Assembly: GCA_030037705.1 (NCBI GenBank)
Contig: JASHQE010000174.1
Coordinates: forward strand, 1 to 64,000
From: Acidobacteriaceae bacterium
GTDB lineage: Bacteria > Acidobacteriota > Terriglobia > Terriglobales > Acidobacteriaceae
Length of the DNA: 64,000 bases
Reading direction: 5' to 3'
Position numbers and translations under genes: made by a program. This document shows, in pieces, positions 8,170-17,626 of this stretch. Below the pieces are notes generated by a model, which was given only the letters and a program-made list of their open reading frames with translations, was not told where the DNA came from and ran no database searches. Positions within the stretch are counted from its first letter, which is position 1; every line of letters starts with the position of its first letter.

Positions 8170-9696
8170 TCAGGGCCGTCGAACAATTTGGCTTGGAAGA
8201 ATATGACAAGCTATCACGGAGATGTTATTGGGAGAGCCGGCCATCGAGCTGAACTGCAATAACAACTCGAAATGCTGCAAGGGACCCAAGGGTGAGATGC
8301 CACAGGCACGCAGAACGGGAGTAAGCCGGCCGGGGTCCGTGGCAAGTTTCCCGGCGGCTTCAGTTCCTTCTCCACTCGCTCCCGCAAGTAGCAGAACCTG
8401 TCCATTCTGGTCAGGATTCCGAACAAAAGCCACGATCCCAAAGGATTGGCCTGTCGCCCAACCCGGTGCAGTGGGGTGATATTCGGCCTGTTCATTCGGT
8501 CTTGGATGCACGTCCCGAATGAACTCCTGCCCCAAATTCTTATCGAATGCAAAGACAAAGTCCAGTTGATCGTTGAAAAGCGCCGTCCACGGATTGGAAC
8601 GAGGGCTGCCAAGAAAGACAAAGTTATCGTCCGTTTTCAGGTCTTCGAACCGTATGCCGCGCGCCCCATGCACATCGATATTTCTCGCGTTACCCCTGCC
8701 CAGCTCAACAATATTCGCCGCGATCGGCGTGTCGACGGCGGCTGCAGACGATGTGTCGCCTCCAAGAAGAATGTGGCAAAATCGAATCTCATCCGGAGAG
8801 AGTTTGTTCGGTTCTGGAATGTACCGATGATTTGCATAGTCCGAGACGGAGATTTCGTTACCGGTAATTTCCTGCACATTGACGATGTTGGGGTCGCTCG
8901 TGATCACATGTGTGATGCGTGACGGTGTGAAGAGTGCCCTCCAAGGCAGAATGTTTGGAGGCGCATCGGCTGCGCGCGTGACTCGCACCAGGTAAGCGCC
9001 AGCAAGAGCCAGATTCCCCATCAAGAGCAGCAGAGCGATGAGCTGCCAACGCCTCACGGAACCGCTCGTCTTCGCCGGCAGGTTTTCTGCCACGGCAACA
9101 GTATCGGGAATCCCTGTTGATTCCGAAACGGCAGCCATAGATCTATGAGGTGCGGGTAGATCCTCAAGCACGCGTTTCGCTACTGCGGCTGTCCCGTTTC
9201 CCGGCGATTCGGAGGGACCAGGTACCTGTTCGAACGTGAATTCCGGGACATATGAGCCGAGGGGAAGGCTGATCCGAATTCCCGATGATGCGCCGTAGGT
9301 ACCGTAATGCTGAAGCAGGCGCTTGCGCACATCACTTGCGGTTACCCGTACGATTGCGTCGTCTCCTGTGTAATAGGAAGATGACCGACCAAAAAGCTCC
9401 ACGCCGATCACGCGCTCTTTGAGCGATTCAAAATCACCGCCGATAGCCTTATCAACGACATAGCCGAGGAATTGAGCACAACGATGGCTACCCTTGAATG
9501 CGGTTCCATCGACGATCTCTTTGAGATGCTGGCGGAGAGACGCGACGGCGCTGTCAGATTCGGCAAGCCTCACGATGTCCGCCTCGCGAGTTCCGATTGG
9601 ATTCAGAGATGACATTCCAGCAGCAAGCGGTCCCAAACCGATCAGGTATTTCGGCGGCTTTGATTGTAGCACTTGGTCTATCAATGAGATTGACAC
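8170..9696 (-). CDS. Membrane-tethered regulator, paralogue A
   Basis: A three-part protein. Residues about 51-155 form a soluble domain with the signature LKERVIGVELFGR, DDAIVRVTASDVRKRL and LPLGSYVPEF. In other bacteria this type of domain is found at the N-terminus of regulators, adenylate cyclases and TPR proteins, and it resembles a winged-helix module. One membrane helix follows at about 217-239 (LIALLLLMGNLALAGAYLV). The C-terminal part of about 270 residues should face the periplasm and belongs to no family I can name. The layout is that of ToxR/CadC-like one-component regulators. It is divergent from the receptor at 10164 and is clearly paralogous to the protein at 26558. The start at GTG 9696 is uncertain; ATG 9615 would remove 27 weakly conserved residues. 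Confidence 0.7.
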   Translation of the reverse strand: MSISLIDQVLQSKPPKYLIGLGPLAAGMSSLNPIGTREADIVRLAESDSAVASLRQHLKEIVDGTAFKGSHRCAQFLGYVVDKAIGGDFESLKERVIGVELFGRSSSYYTGDDAIVRVTASDVRKRLLQHYGTYGASSGIRISLPLGSYVPEFTFEQVPGPSESPGNGTAAVAKRVLEDLPAPHRSMAAVSESTGIPDTVAVAENLPAKTSGSVRRWQLIALLLLMGNLALAGAYLVRVTRAADAPPNILPWRALFTPSRITHVITSDPNIVNVQEITGNEISVSDYANHRYIPEPNKLSPDEIRFCHILLGGDTSSAAAVDTPIAANIVELGRGNARNIDVHGARGIRFEDLKTDDNFVFLGSPRSNPWTALFNDQLDFVFAFDKNLGQEFIRDVHPRPNEQAEYHPTAPGWATGQSFGIVAFVRNPDQNGQVLLLAGASGEGTEAAGKLATDPGRLTPVLRACGISPLGPLQHFELLLQFSSMAGSPNNISVIACHILPSQIVRRP

Positions 9697-10163
9697 TCCG
9701 CTATGTGTTTCATGTTTCAGGGGACGCTCTCTTCTCCGAGCTCATACAGGATGACCGAGGCCGGACCGAACGTCTCTAAGTCGCTACCGTTAATTACCGT
9801 ATTCCGCATCTAACTTATTTATTTTCAAAACGATATGGTCATGTAAAAGGCGGACTTTAACGTTGCGGTAACTGGCAAAGCGGGGACTAAGATGTTGGGC
9901 AGTCGTCTGGAAGAGCACTCAGCCAGTTGAATATTCCATTCGGGAAACGAAAGCGTTCCCTGCAAAAACCATGAATGACGAGTACCGTCGTTCGATTTCC
10001 AAAGCGGAGGCCGAAATCGATCAGAAGATGCCGGAGGTTTGAAATTTTCCAGTAAATCGATTGAACAGTTTCGTTCGATTTGACGGCGAGGTAGCCGCTG
10101 CTTTCTGGTCGCAGATCTGTCCCCTACTATCCCCGCGCTTTGCGAGAACCCGAGGAGGACTAT
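9697..10163. other. Divergent control region of receptor cassette A
   Basis: Non-coding, between the regulator and its receptor. It holds AATCGATTG at 10055-10063 within a larger inverted arrangement (AAATCGA at 10054 and TCGATTT about 14 bases on), and a GGGAA/TTCCC-armed sequence near 9949-9962. The ribosome-binding site AGGAGG lies six bases before the ATG at 10164. No promoter boxes could be assigned with confidence. Confidence 0.4.
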
Positions 10164-13100
10164 ATGACGCAACAAAAAGGTTGGCTCAAGTATCTTAATT
10201 TGAGTCTGATGCTCGCCATGCTCTGTTACGCAGGCGTACCGTGCTTTGCGCAACTTGATCGCGGCACTATATCAGGGATTGTCACTGATCCATCAGGCTC
10301 CGCAGTAGTGGGGGCCAGGATAACCGTCACCAATACCGCGATGGGCACGCAGAACTCTACCGTTACGACTGGCGTGGGAGCCTATACGGTTCCGGAGTTG
10401 CCTGCGGGCGAATATTCTGTCACCGCTCTGGCAACGGGCTTTAACGAGCTGATCCGCAATGGAATCACCGTTTCGGTAGGAGAGACCGCGACTGTGGACC
10501 TGCAACTGGCTGTGGGGCAAACCTCGGCATCAGTTACAGTAACGGCGAATGCTCCTCTCCTCCAAACCGATAGCGCACAGAACAACGTCGAAGTCACCAC
10601 GACGAACCTGAATGAGCTTCCGATCAATATTGTGGGCATCGGAGCTGTGCGCGACCCGATGGGTTTTGCCGCTCTGGTACCGGGAACCATCGCCGGCGGC
10701 TGGAACGACATCCACATCAGCGGCTCGCCTGCAACAACGTACCGCGTCTTTATGGACGGCCTGGACGACACCTCGGCGGTGAAGGGCGCCATCTCCGATG
10801 AGCAACAGCCCTCGGTCGAGTCGCTTGGCTCAGAATCCGTGATGATCAACGACTATGCGGCGAAATTCGGTGAGTCCGGTGGCGGAATCTTCAACTACAC
10901 CTCGAAATCCGGCACCAACAAGCTGCATGGCACGGCCTTTAACTACCTCTATAACGAAGATTTGGACGCCGGACAGCCCTTTAACTATACCTCAAGCGCA
11001 CAGAAGTATAACCCGGTGCAGCGGGAGCTTGAGTTTGGAGCCTCTCTCGGTGGGCCGGTATGGATTCCCCATCTCTACAACGGCCACAACAAGACCTTCT
11101 TCTTCTTCGCGTACGAGGAGTACCACAACACGCAAACGCTTAACAATGGAACCATCACGGTTCCCACCACCGCCTATCGCAATGGCGATTTGAGCGGTAA
11201 TTTGCTGGGTCCCATTGTGGATAACAATGGCAATCCAGTCCTGGATTGCCTGGGCCGACCGCTGATCAACGGCACGGTGTACAACCCGGCAACGACTAGA
11301 ACAGTACCCTGTGTGGGCGGTTCACCCCAAGCTGGTTCGACGCAAACTGTCCGCGATCCGTTCCCGAACAACTTTATTGGTGCGCCCAGCACATGGGATC
11401 CGGTAGCGCAGAAGGTTCTTACTTACTTTCCTACTCCATCGGGACCCACCGCCAACGCGCTGACCAACAACTACCCAAATCTGCAACCGAACAACAAGTA
11501 CCAGTACCTCACCAGCATCAAACTCGATCACTCGATCGGTGAGAAGTGGCACTTCTCGGGTTATTACATCGCCGAGTACTCCGACAAAGACAATGCGGAT
11601 GACGGCATTAACGGCATGGGAGGCTCGACCCGCTGGAACCAGACCCCCGCCCCGCAGTTGTATCTCAACGCGGACTACACGGCCACGCCGAATCTTGTGC
11701 TTCACGCCGGATTCGACTTCACGCGCCATGACGCCCTGCAGGATTCGGCGGTGCAGGACTTCAAGGCGTCGACTCTTGGGCTGAACACAGCGGCCAATAT
11801 GCCCGGCGGCGCCGCAAACACCTTCCCGATCTTCTCCTGGAACCAGAACAACACAGCCGTCAATCATGCGAACGTTCCCCAGTTGGGAATCAATAACGCT
11901 CCGTTTATTGACGACAATTATTACGACACTGAATCCGCAATCTGGACCCATGGCCGCCATACCTTTGAATTTGGCGGCGATTTCCGTCATCAGCTGTTTG
12001 GCACGCACAACGATCTGTCGGCGGGATCGTACTCATTCGACCCCTCTCAAACAGCTCTGCCTTCCGCAGCAAACCAAAACCTGTACGGAGCCTCTCTGGG
12101 CAGTGGTTTCGCCAGCTTCGCTCTTGGCCAATTGAGTGGCGCAAGCATCGGAAACGACAACATCCAATGGTTCCACCGCGTGGAGAGCTCGATTTACGCA
12201 CTGGACACGTTTAAGCTCACGCGCAAACTCACAGTGAACTACGGACTCCGCTGGGATTTCGAACAGATGCAACGCGAACAATATCTCCGGGAAACCCAAT
12301 TTAGTCCAAGTGTGGTGAACCCGGCGGCCGGCGACCTGATGGGTGGAACCGAATACGAGGGGTTTGGGGCTGGGCGTTGCAACTGCATCTTCGAGAGGTT
12401 CTATCCCTGGATGATCCAGCCTCGTCTCGGCGTCAGTTATCAACTGGATCCGAAGACCGTGATCCATGTGGCGTCAGGATTTTACTCTGGCCCGCAACTT
12501 TTCATGAATGAGGAAGGCTACAGCAACCAGGGATTTGGATTTAACCAGGTATTTCTGAACAGTCCTTCGACTGGTCTTCCCGCTGGCCAGCTTTCCAATG
12601 GCATCCCGTACACCCCTGGCCAACTGACGGCTACGGACTTCAACCCTGGCGCTTATCCGGGTCCTGGTTCAACCCAGTCGCCTCCAAATTACATCGTTCC
12701 CAATAATGGCCGTCCGCCGCGTTTTGTGCAAACAACCGCTGGTGTTGAGCGCGAGATCGTCAACAATCTGTCGGTCAATGTATCCTTCATCGACATCCGT
12801 GGCGTTTGGCTCAACTCCGACGACCTGACGAACACGACAAACGAACTCACGCCCTCGATGCTCTCACAGAAATACGGCCTGAACATGAATAACCCGAGTG
12901 ACTACAACCTGCTGATTCAGCCCATCTCTTCTCCCGCCGTGGCGGCAAGAGGCTTCACGGCTCCGTATTCCACGTTCCCGTCCGGAGACAGCCTGGCTCA
13001 AGCACTGCGGCCATACCCGCAATTTGGCAACATCGGTGACTACTACGAGCACGATGGCAACTGGTGGTATGACGCGCTTCAGGGCAAGGTCACCAAGCGG

Positions 13101-13868
13101 CTTAGCTACGGATTGTCCGGCGGCGTCGGTTACTCGTGGTCGAAGAATCTGGGCACAGTCTCCGGCGAAAGCAACAACCCGACCTTCACTACGGCGATAC
13201 AGATACAGGATCCTAGCCTGCCGCCCAAGAGCCAGAAATCCTATGAGTCCATCGACCAGCCGCAGATGCTGAACTTCTATTTCAACTACGAGGTGCCGCG
13301 ATTCAGCTTCTCGCAGAACGGATGGAGGCGCGCCCTGCTTGCGAGTTGGACAGCCGACGGCATCTTCCACTACCAGAGCGGGTTCCCGATGCAAACCCCG
13401 AATTCAACGAGCACCCTGGATTCGGTAACTTTTGCTAACGTCTCCAGTAACTTTTCCGTTTTTGCCAATCGCGTTTCGGGTCAGCCGCTCTTCTTGCATA
13501 GCCTCAATAATCACAGCGGTGATCCCTCCACCACGCAATATCTCAATCCTGCTGCATGGGCAAACCCGGCTCAGGGAACCTACGCCACATCCAAGCCGTT
13601 CTACAGCGATTTCCGTGCCCCGAGATACCCCAGCGAGCAGTTGGGCTTTGGCAAGGTCGTCCCGTTGAAGGAGGGCGTGATGTTCTCGCTCCGTGCGGAC
13701 TTCTTCAACGTCTTTAACCGCTGGGCGCTTCCTAGCGTGCCGAATGCCTCCAACCCATTTGGCATATCCAGTGGCGAGCCCTTCGGCGTCTACGGGGGTG
13801 CTATTACCGGCGCCGGCGGCAACTTTGCTCCAAGAAGCGCCGACATTGTTGCGAGAATCCAGTTCTAA
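10164..13868 (+). CDS. Oar-type TonB-dependent receptor A
   Basis: Outer-membrane receptor of about 1234 residues, for TonB-driven uptake of an unidentified ligand, probably an oligosaccharide. The start is fixed by AGGAGG six bases upstream of the ATG. Order of parts: signal peptide (LMLAMLCYAGVPCFAQ), carboxypeptidase-regulatory-like beta-sandwich (GTISGIVTDPSGSAVVGARI), plug domain (VTVTANAPLLQTD, IHISGSPATTYRVFMDGLDD), then a long beta-barrel ending in the expected terminal phenylalanine (IVARIQF). It is the first gene of a rightward unit with the CRTAC1/UnbV and TPR genes, and is divergent from the membrane regulator, which is its likely controller. A strong stem-loop follows the stop. 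Confidence 0.92.
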   Translation: MTQQKGWLKYLNLSLMLAMLCYAGVPCFAQLDRGTISGIVTDPSGSAVVGARITVTNTAMGTQNSTVTTGVGAYTVPELPAGEYSVTALATGFNELIRNGITVSVGETATVDLQLAVGQTSASVTVTANAPLLQTDSAQNNVEVTTTNLNELPINIVGIGAVRDPMGFAALVPGTIAGGWNDIHISGSPATTYRVFMDGLDDTSAVKGAISDEQQPSVESLGSESVMINDYAAKFGESGGGIFNYTSKSGTNKLHGTAFNYLYNEDLDAGQPFNYTSSAQKYNPVQRELEFGASLGGPVWIPHLYNGHNKTFFFFAYEEYHNTQTLNNGTITVPTTAYRNGDLSGNLLGPIVDNNGNPVLDCLGRPLINGTVYNPATTRTVPCVGGSPQAGSTQTVRDPFPNNFIGAPSTWDPVAQKVLTYFPTPSGPTANALTNNYPNLQPNNKYQYLTSIKLDHSIGEKWHFSGYYIAEYSDKDNADDGINGMGGSTRWNQTPAPQLYLNADYTATPNLVLHAGFDFTRHDALQDSAVQDFKASTLGLNTAANMPGGAANTFPIFSWNQNNTAVNHANVPQLGINNAPFIDDNYYDTESAIWTHGRHTFEFGGDFRHQLFGTHNDLSAGSYSFDPSQTALPSAANQNLYGASLGSGFASFALGQLSGASIGNDNIQWFHRVESSIYALDTFKLTRKLTVNYGLRWDFEQMQREQYLRETQFSPSVVNPAAGDLMGGTEYEGFGAGRCNCIFERFYPWMIQPRLGVSYQLDPKTVIHVASGFYSGPQLFMNEEGYSNQGFGFNQVFLNSPSTGLPAGQLSNGIPYTPGQLTATDFNPGAYPGPGSTQSPPNYIVPNNGRPPRFVQTTAGVEREIVNNLSVNVSFIDIRGVWLNSDDLTNTTNELTPSMLSQKYGLNMNNPSDYNLLIQPISSPAVAARGFTAPYSTFPSGDSLAQALRPYPQFGNIGDYYEHDGNWWYDALQGKVTKRLSYGLSGGVGYSWSKNLGTVSGESNNPTFTTAIQIQDPSLPPKSQKSYESIDQPQMLNFYFNYEVPRFSFSQNGWRRALLASWTADGIFHYQSGFPMQTPNSTSTLDSVTFANVSSNFSVFANRVSGQPLFLHSLNNHSGDPSTTQYLNPAAWANPAQGTYATSKPFYSDFRAPRYPSEQLGFGKVVPLKEGVMFSLRADFFNVFNRWALPSVPNASNPFGISSGEPFGVYGGAITGAGGNFAPRSADIVARIQF

Positions 13869-13894
13869 ACATCAACTCGGCTGAAGTTCCAACG

Positions 13895-13930
13895 AACAGG
13901 CCAGATGGACCTATCTGGCCTGTTCTCTTT
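13895..13930 (+). terminator. Intrinsic-type terminator after receptor A
   Basis: A perfect 12-bp stem, AACAGGCCAGAT (13895-13906) and ATCTGGCCTGTT (13913-13924), with a six-base loop and then CTCTTT. It argues that transcription of the downstream pair is reduced relative to the receptor. It also shows that the ATG at 13905, inside the loop, is not the real start of the next gene. Confidence 0.8.
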
Positions 13931-13976
13931 AAACAGAGTGTTCTTTGCGGGCTGCAAGCAGTGCAATCGGCATCCA

Positions 13977-15782
13977 ATGAAGCTGGCAATTACGCGACGT
14001 AACTTTGTTACAGGTTTGACCGCTCTAAGCGCAGGGATCTTGAACTCGCGAGCGTTGTCTGCCTTGCGCGTGGTAACCGGACAGGCAAGCAACGGCATCT
14101 CGCCCCAAAATCGACTTCACGGCGCTGGGCAAAGCGTATCCGCCGCGAGTCACTCCGCTGATTCGCCCATTCTCTTTGAGAACACAATTGCTGCATCGAA
14201 GATCGATTTCGTACTGAGGAACAGTGTCAGTCCTCAGCGTTATTCCATAGAGACGATGACGGGCGGCGTTGCGGTCTTCGATTACGACAACGATGGACTC
14301 CTGGACATTTTCCTGACGAACGGGGCAGAAATTCCATCTTTGGAAAAGAGCAATCCCAGTTTTTACAACAGACTCTTTCGTAATAACGGAGATGGAACTT
14401 TTACAGATGTCACCGAAAAGACTGGCTTAGCTGGTGTGGGCTACTCCATGGGCGTAGCGACGGGTGATTATGACAATGACGGATTCGTGGATCTGTACGT
14501 GGCTGGATTTAACCGGAATCAACTCTTTCATAACAATGGAGACGGGACCTTCACCGATGTGACGAAAAAAGCGGGAGTCGGCGGCATTGTTCCGGGACGG
14601 GGTAAGCCATGGTCTGTCGCCGCAGGCTGGATCGACTACAACAACGACGGATTGCTCGATCTCTTTGTTGTAAATTATCTGGACTATTCAATCTCCACAG
14701 CCCATAGCTGCCAGACAGACAACATTGTTGATTATTGTTCTCCCAACGAATATCGCGGAACACCGAATATTTTGTATCGCAACAATGGCGACGGCACATT
14801 TACCGATGTTTCACAGCGGTCGCATATTTCCCAATATGTTGGCAAGGGCATGGGCGTTGCATTCGCCGATTACGATGGCGATGGATTCATCGACATCTTT
14901 GTTTCCAACGATACCTTCCCGAATTTTCTATTGCACAACAATGGGGACGGGACATTTACCGACGTTGCACTCGCCGCCGGCGTGGCCTATAACGAAAACG
15001 GCAAGACTGTCGCAGGGATGGGGATCGATTTCCGTGACATCAGTAATAATGGAAGGCCGGATATCTTTCAGACTGCGATGTATGGTGACAGCTTTCCTCT
15101 TTACCGCAATTTGGCGAATGGACAATTCGAAGATGTCACGGATAAGGCAGGTTTGACCGCAATGACAAGCCGCTTCACGGCTTGGGGAACCGGGATCTTC
15201 GACTTCGATAATGACGGGAACAAAGATATTTTTGCAGCAGGCTCCGCAATTCTCGACAATTCGATGGAAGTGAACCACAAGCCGTATCCGCTTCCCAATT
15301 TGCTCTATCGCAATCTCGGCGGCTTGCGATTCAAGGACGTGAGCGCACAGGCGGGAGCGGGTTTTTTTGCTGCGGCCGCACACCGTGGCGCTGCATTCGG
15401 CGACATGGACAACGACGGAAAGATCGACATTGTGGTCACTGTGCTTAACGGAAAGCCACAGTTGCTCATGAACCGATCTTCGAATCACAATCATTGGATC
15501 ATTCTGAAGCTCATTGGCGTGGCAGATAATCGAGATGGATTGGGAACAAAAGTAAAGATAACGACCGCGAATGGTATTCAATACAATGAGGCTACGACGG
15601 CGGTCGGCTACAATTCGTCGAGCGACAAACGCGTCCACTTCGGTCTCGGGAAAGCGACCATAGTGGATCGAATTGAACTGGCATGGCCGACGGGTGTGAA
15701 GCAAGTGCTCACAAACATATCAGCCGACCAGATTTTGACTATCGTAGAAAGTGGCAGTCCTCGACCTCGGGGCAAGCTATGA
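13977..15782 (+). CDS. CRTAC1/ASPIC-UnbV family FG-GAP repeat protein, Tat-exported
   Basis: Secreted beta-propeller protein. The twin-arginine motif TRRNFVTGLTALSAG near the N-terminus places the start at the ATG at 13977; the upstream ATG at 13905 lies in the terminator loop. At least six calcium-binding FG-GAP/VCBS repeats are visible (DYDNDGLLDIF, DYDNDGFVDLY, DYNNDGLLDLF, DYDGDGFIDIF, FDNDGNKDIF, DMDNDGKIDIV), most paired with an RNNGDGTFTDVT-type strand. The C-terminal 80 or so residues form the ASPIC/UnbV domain (GVADNRDGLGTKVKI, VHFGLGKATIVDRIEL). The biochemical role of the family is not established; extracellular binding is likely. The stop overlaps the start of the TPR gene by ATGA. 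Confidence 0.88.
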   Translation: MKLAITRRNFVTGLTALSAGILNSRALSALRVVTGQASNGISPQNRLHGAGQSVSAASHSADSPILFENTIAASKIDFVLRNSVSPQRYSIETMTGGVAVFDYDNDGLLDIFLTNGAEIPSLEKSNPSFYNRLFRNNGDGTFTDVTEKTGLAGVGYSMGVATGDYDNDGFVDLYVAGFNRNQLFHNNGDGTFTDVTKKAGVGGIVPGRGKPWSVAAGWIDYNNDGLLDLFVVNYLDYSISTAHSCQTDNIVDYCSPNEYRGTPNILYRNNGDGTFTDVSQRSHISQYVGKGMGVAFADYDGDGFIDIFVSNDTFPNFLLHNNGDGTFTDVALAAGVAYNENGKTVAGMGIDFRDISNNGRPDIFQTAMYGDSFPLYRNLANGQFEDVTDKAGLTAMTSRFTAWGTGIFDFDNDGNKDIFAAGSAILDNSMEVNHKPYPLPNLLYRNLGGLRFKDVSAQAGAGFFAAAAHRGAAFGDMDNDGKIDIVVTVLNGKPQLLMNRSSNHNHWIILKLIGVADNRDGLGTKVKITTANGIQYNEATTAVGYNSSSDKRVHFGLGKATIVDRIELAWPTGVKQVLTNISADQILTIVESGSPRPRGKL

Positions 15783-16564
15783 TCTGGCTTCTCGCACTTC
15801 AGCTCGCAGTCAGTCCGGCGCAGCACTACGAGAACGCAAAACAGGACTTTGCCCAGCAGAAGTTTCCAGAGGCTGTCAGCGAAGTCGACTCAGCTTTGCA
15901 TGAGAATCCGTACATGGTTCCGGCCCTGGTCCTCAAGGCCAGGCTGGCCATGTTTGCGCATCGTCCGGATGTGGCCAAGAGCTGTCTTATTACGGCCATC
16001 ACAGCCGATCCAACCTCCGAGGAGGCGCAGTTCTATCTCGGAGTATTCTTCTACATGCAAAACGACTTCAAATTGGCGATCTCGCCACTTCAGACAGCCC
16101 AAACGCTCTCGCCTCACAGTCCGTTGCCCGTCTTCTATCTCGCAATGACCCATGAAGCGTTAGGTGATGAGAGCAAAGCATTGGAGCTCTACCAGCAGGC
16201 AGAGAATCTGTCTCCGGAGAAGTCGCCGCAAAGCGCGTCGATCCTCGTAGCCTACGGAAAGTGCCTGCTTTCACTTGGCCGGACTGGGGACAGCCTTGAG
16301 AAGGATCGGCAGGCCATTGAGGCAGACCCACAGTCACGCGATGCGCGCTATGAAATGGCAAAGGGATTGGAGCACGAGGGAGATTTGAAGAATGCCGCAG
16401 TCGAAGGAGAACAAGCCCTAACCCTGCCGATGCTCGGCACTACCGATGCCCAGATTCATTTTCTTTTGGTAACTCTCTATCGGAAGTTGAACGAACCTGA
16501 TTTGGCAAGGGCCCATTTGGAGAAATTCCTGGCTGCTTCGCAGACTCAGACGACAAGCAGGTGA
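15779..16564 (+). CDS. Exported TPR-repeat protein A
   Basis: A 261-residue protein with a short hydrophobic N-terminus (MIWLLALQLAVSPAQ) that is probably a signal peptide or anchor, followed by tandem tetratricopeptide repeats from about residue 18 (YENAKQDFAQQKFPEAVSEV, SEEAQFYLGVFFYMQNDFKL, LPVFYLAMTHEALGDESKAL, RDARYEMAKGLEHEGDLKNA). The ATG at 15779 overlaps the upstream TGA, indicating translational coupling with the CRTAC1 gene. TPR proteins are interaction scaffolds; in this context it probably works with the receptor or the CRTAC1 protein at the envelope. A longer TPR protein occupies the corresponding position in the second cassette. Confidence 0.85.
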   Translation: MIWLLALQLAVSPAQHYENAKQDFAQQKFPEAVSEVDSALHENPYMVPALVLKARLAMFAHRPDVAKSCLITAITADPTSEEAQFYLGVFFYMQNDFKLAISPLQTAQTLSPHSPLPVFYLAMTHEALGDESKALELYQQAENLSPEKSPQSASILVAYGKCLLSLGRTGDSLEKDRQAIEADPQSRDARYEMAKGLEHEGDLKNAAVEGEQALTLPMLGTTDAQIHFLLVTLYRKLNEPDLARAHLEKFLAASQTQTTSR

Positions 16565-16653
16565 GTCGCGCCTCGTCTGTGTCATGAACGGCGCGGCGGT
16601 GAAATGCCGAATCTACGCAACGATTTTTTTCAAAGACTGAAGTCGCCATCCCT

Positions 16654-16932
16654 CTATTCCCTTTTGCCCGACTCAGCAAATCTCACGAAACGGAGAGACA
16701 ATGAGTTCATGCAGTAGCGAAGTCCCGTTGGCCTGGGTCCGTCGTCAAAGACATGCCCAAGGTGGGCATCGCACAACCGGCACGAGACCGCAGTCCGAGT
16801 CATGTTGAGGGAAAAGTCCGTGCTCTCGCGCGCGTTTTCCTTGGCAATCGGCTGCCAGAAGCTGGGCCATCCCGTACCTGATTCAAATTTGGTATCGGAA
16901 CTGAAAAGCGCAGTGCCGTCTGTCAAAAACAT
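16654..16932 (-). pseudogene. msrB: Truncated peptide-methionine (R)-S-oxide reductase
   Basis: The 92 residues match the C-terminal two thirds of Msr[22 protein letters not shown], the second zinc CxxC ([16 protein letters not shown]) and the catalytic cysteine in [11 protein letters not shown]. Normal MsrB is about 140-160 residues. Here the N-terminal part with the first zinc CxxC is missing and is replaced by MFLTDG, with an in-frame TAA immediately before the ATG. A GGGGG sequence upstream could still serve as a ribosome-binding site, but without two of its four zinc ligands the protein is unlikely to fold normally. Confidence 0.7.
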
Positions 16933-16990
16933 TTACCGGCCCCCTTCGCAGCTGCCTAGGATCGGCCTTGGCTGACAAACCGCAACTCAA

Positions 16991-17127
16991 CTAGTGTCCT
17001 GAGTCTTAAATTCGCAATATAATTGCCGCTGGCATCCTGAGCGGAGGTCGCCGCAGCGACCGGAGTCGAAGGATCTGCGGTTCGGGACTTCGAAGTTATG
17101 TTATGAACTTCTGACTCACCACACTAG
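16991..17127. repeat. Second palindromic MITE/REP-like element
   Basis: The ends CTAGTGTCCTGAGTC (from 16991) and GACTCACCACACTAG (to 17127) are inverted copies with two mismatches. The interior holds a perfect GGTCGC-CGCA-GCGACC hairpin at 17046-17061, flanked by ATCCT and AGGAT arms. Its size of about 137 bp and its layout, an outer inverted repeat around inner hairpins, resemble the element at 249-386, but the sequence is different. It ends about 20 bases before the start of the SnoaL-like gene and so lies in its promoter or leader. Confidence 0.65.
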
Positions 17128-17149
17128 CCGAATACCGAGGAGATGACCT

Positions 17150-17626
17150 ATGAAAACAACGAAGCTTGGAATTGTTCTACTTGGAGCGCTCGCGATGCTC
17201 ACAGGCGCAGCCGCCAGCGCGGATTCAAAATCAGATCAAGACACAGTAGCGGCGCTCGACACTGAGTACCAGCTTGCGGTCAAGAACAACGATGCCGATA
17301 CGATGGGCCGAATCCTAGCTGACAATTTCGTCGTGGTTTGGGGCACTGGAGAGACCCACAACAAGGCAGATCTGCTCAATGACGCGCGAACGAAGCGAAT
17401 CCAGTATGAACACAACGAAGACACCGATAAGACCGTTCAAGTTTGGGGCGACACCGCGGTCATAACGTCGAAACTCTGGCTGAAAGGCATCGATAAGGGA
17501 AAACCGTTCGAATGGCACGTCTGGTTCAGCGATACATATGTACGGACCGCGTCAGGATGGCAATACGTGCACGGCATGGCGTCGCTCCCTCTGGAACTTC
17601 TTCCCTCCCGTCCCACTGCGCAATAG
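17150..17626 (+). CDS. Secreted SnoaL/DUF4440-like (NTF2-fold) protein
   Basis: A small exported protein of 158 residues. A cleavable signal peptide (KLGIVLLGALAMLTGAAASA) is followed by a single cone-like domain typical of the nuclear transport factor 2 superfamily: AALDTEYQLAVKNNDADTM, ILADNFVVVWGTGETHNKAD, WGDTAVITSKLWLKG, WFSDTYVRTASGWQYVHG. Members range from isomerases to ligand-binding proteins, and no catalytic residue pattern allows a choice. GAGGAG lies seven bases before the ATG. It is a single gene, with a palindromic repeat immediately upstream. Confidence 0.8.
   Translation: MKTTKLGIVLLGALAMLTGAAASADSKSDQDTVAALDTEYQLAVKNNDADTMGRILADNFVVVWGTGETHNKADLLNDARTKRIQYEHNEDTDKTVQVWGDTAVITSKLWLKGIDKGKPFEWHVWFSDTYVRTASGWQYVHGMASLPLELLPSRPTAQ

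Noticed and set aside
9949-9962. GGGAA/TTCCC-armed sequence as a LacI-type operator
   Set aside because: Only five-base arms match and the centre is asymmetric; the AATCGATTG site nearby is a better candidate.
11322-12008. 228-codon leftward open frame opposite receptor A
   Set aside because: Antisense to a clear receptor barrel; no ribosome-binding site or domain.
13905-13976. N-terminal extension of the CRTAC1 protein from the ATG at 13905
   Set aside because: That ATG lies in the loop of a strong terminator hairpin, and the Tat signal starts at 13977.
14390-14970. Periodic near-identical DNA blocks that could be taken for a repeat array
   Set aside because: They encode the RNNGDGTFTDV strand of successive FG-GAP repeats, so the periodicity is protein-level. 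There are no spacers or palindromic repeats of CRISPR type.
14928-15704. 258-codon leftward open frame opposite the CRTAC1 gene
   Set aside because: Mirror of the repeated FG-GAP codons; no independent support.
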